Shown here in pieces: positions 62,802-64,000 of a DNA stretch of 64,000 nucleotides. This DNA comes from Luteimonas sp. BLCC-B24 (GTDB taxonomy: Bacteria; Pseudomonadota; Gammaproteobacteria; Xanthomonadales; Xanthomonadaceae), in contig NZ_JAQQGN010000002.1 in assembly GCF_028550595.1 (NCBI RefSeq), forward strand, positions 62,001 through 126,000, given 5' to 3'. The position numbers were made by a program, and so were the translations under genes. How positions within the stretch are numbered: position 1 is the first letter of the stretch; every line of letters begins with the position of its first letter. The notes under the pieces are model-generated. The model saw only the letters and a list, made by a program, of their open reading frames with translations. It did no database searches and had not been told where the DNA came from.

Positions 62802-64000
62802 GGCACGCGCTCCTCGCCGCGCTGGCGGCGCACCAACCATTCCGACGCGAGCAGCGCCGCGAACGAGATCGCCACCGCCACCGCCGCCAGCCGCCAGATG
62901 CCCGCTTCGCCGCCCGGCACCTGCATCAGCCCGTAGATCGCCGACGACATGGTGCGGGTTTCGTCCGGAATGCTGGAGACGAAGGTGATCGTGGCCCCGA
63001 ACTCGCCCAGCGCCTTGGCGAAGGCCAGCACCACGCCGGCCACCAGGCCCGGCCACGCCAGTGGCAGGGTGACCGTGAAGAACACGCGCAGCGGGCCCGC
63101 GCCGAGCGTCGCCGCGGCCTCTTCCAGGCGCCGGTCGACCTGTTCGATCGACAGCCGCACCGTGCGCACCAGCAACGGGAAGCCCATGATCGCGCTCGCC
63201 AGTGCCGCGCCCGTCCAGCGGAACGCGAAGCTGATGCCGAACGCCGCGTCGAGCCACGCGCCGACCGGCCCGTTGCCCCCGAGCAGCACCAGCAGCGCGT
63301 AGCCGACCACCACCGGCGGCAGCACCAGCGGCAGGTGCACCAGCGCATCGAGCAGCGCCTTGCCCGGAAAACGGCGACGCGCCAGCAGCCAGGCGACGGC
63401 GATGCCGGCCGGCAGGCTGCACAGCGCGGCGGCGACGGCGACTTTCAGGCTGAGCCGGATGGCCGACAGCTCTTCGGCGCGAAAGCCCCACACCGTGGTT
63501 GCGTCCGCCGCGTGGCCGGTGCTGGCATCACCCGCCGACCGCTGCGCGGCGGCGGGAGACGCCGCCGGACGCGCGGCGACCAGCGGCGCCAGGCCGTGGC
63601 CGCGGAAGATCGCGGCGGCCGTCCCGCCTTCGAGCCACTGCAGAAACGCATCGGCCTGCTGCGGCTGGCGACTGGCGCGCAGCCGCGCCACCGGATAGAC
63701 GATCGGCGGGTGGCTGCCGGGCGGAAACGTCGCCAGCACCCGCACCCGCGGCTCGGCGTGCGCATCGCTGGCGTAGACCACGCCGAGCGGCGCTTCACCG
63801 CGTGCGACCAGCGCCAGGGCCGCGCGCACACTGTCGGATTCGGCCACATGCGGGACGATCGCCGACCACTGCCCCAGGGCTTCGAACGCGGCCTTCGCGT
63901 ACTTTCCCGCCGGCACGCTGTCGGTCATCGCCAGTGACAGCCGGCCCTGGGCGCCGAGCAGGGGCCGCAGGTCGCGCTGCGCGTGGAGCGCGAACGGCTC
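62798..64000 (-). CDS. modAB: ModA-ModB fusion: molybdate-binding protein joined to permease (partial)
   Basis: An open frame that continues past the right edge; 400 residues are visible. The first ~137 are the C-terminal part of ModA ([58 protein letters not shown]). An Ala-rich linker of about 35 residues (about 63490-63595) follows, then a complete ModB permease with five helices, from [18 protein letters not shown] through the EAA-type loop [15 protein letters not shown] to [11 protein letters not shown]. No stop separates the parts. In most bacteria modA and modB are separate genes. The binding domain would sit at the periplasmic N-terminus of the permease. modC overlaps by 4 bp. Confidence 0.88.
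   Translation of the reverse strand, partial: EPFALHAQRDLRPLLGAQGRLSLAMTDSVPAGKYAKAAFEALGQWSAIVPHVAESDSVRAALALVARGEAPLGVVYASDAHAEPRVRVLATFPPGSHPPIVYPVARLRASRQPQQADAFLQWLEGGTAAAIFRGHGLAPLVAARPAASPAAAQRSAGDASTGHAADATTVWGFRAEELSAIRLSLKVAVAAALCSLPAGIAVAWLLARRRFPGKALLDALVHLPLVLPPVVVGYALLVLLGGNGPVGAWLDAAFGISFAFRWTGAALASAIMGFPLLVRTVRLSIEQVDRRLEEAAATLGAGPLRVFFTVTLPLAWPGLVAGVVLAFAKALGEFGATITFVSSIPDETRTMSSAIYGLMQVPGGEAGIWRLAAVAVAISFAALLASEWLVRRQRGEERVP

Overview
The window is about 70% G+C and reads as chromosome of a gammaproteobacterium of the Lysobacter/Luteimonas/Xanthomonas/Stenotrophomonas group (Xanthomonadaceae sensu lato). The signs are a xanthomonad-style AspRS and YebC N-terminus, an L2-like class A beta-lactamase beside a divergent LysR regulator, tandem TonB-dependent receptors, heptamer repeats of the GATTCGK/GATTGGG type, and the order ruvB-ybgC-tolQRAB-pal-cpoB-queE-queC-tRNA-Lys. 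This placement is inferred from protein features, not from a database search.

Layout. 0-8 kb: a partial glutathione S-transferase, clpB behind a sigma32-like promoter, a TIGR01777 epimerase, an AraC/GyrI-like regulator, and a ybaL-cobB pair (cation:proton antiporter plus sirtuin). 8-13 kb: two paralogous TonB-dependent receptors with near-identical terminator hairpins. 13-18 kb: an ABC-F ATPase carrying an in-frame repeat insertion, a lipoprotein, and a divergent ampR-like/bla pair whose beta-lactamase lacks the Glu166 omega loop. 18-25 kb: an FmdB-type zinc ribbon, aspS, a GNAT enzyme, a perhydrolase-like enzyme, ohr with a divergent AraC regulator, a small hydrolase and yebC. 25-43 kb: ruvC and ruvA, then a potassium block (kup, torF-kdpABCDE, ktrB-ktrA), a REC-REC-GGDEF protein and a flavin monooxygenase, then ruvB. 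43-51.6 kb: the Tol-Pal envelope operon, queE, queC and tRNA-Lys. 52-64 kb: recQ, a DAACS symporter, transketolase, bolA, an acetyl-CoA hydrolase/transferase, a CDF transporter coupled to a half-sized binding lipoprotein, a flavin reductase, and modC behind a ModA-ModB fusion that runs off the right edge.

How the genes work together. Potassium is the main theme: a constitutive-type importer (Kup), an inducible P-type pump (KdpABC) with its own sensor and regulator (KdpDE), a Ktr channel with its RCK gate and, 20 kb away, a KefB/YbaL-type antiporter. A large AT-rich inverted repeat upstream of torF-kdp is the best candidate operator. The Tol-Pal operon spans inner membrane, periplasm and outer membrane. 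queE and queC belong to the preQ0/queuosine pathway.

No prophage, transposase, CRISPR array or complete insertion sequence was seen. The most interesting items are the beta-lactamase without the deacylation glutamate, the ModA-ModB fusion, the repeat-derived insertion in the ABC-F protein, the potassium block between ruvA and ruvB with its candidate operator, and the single-lobe binding lipoprotein coupled to a CDF transporter.
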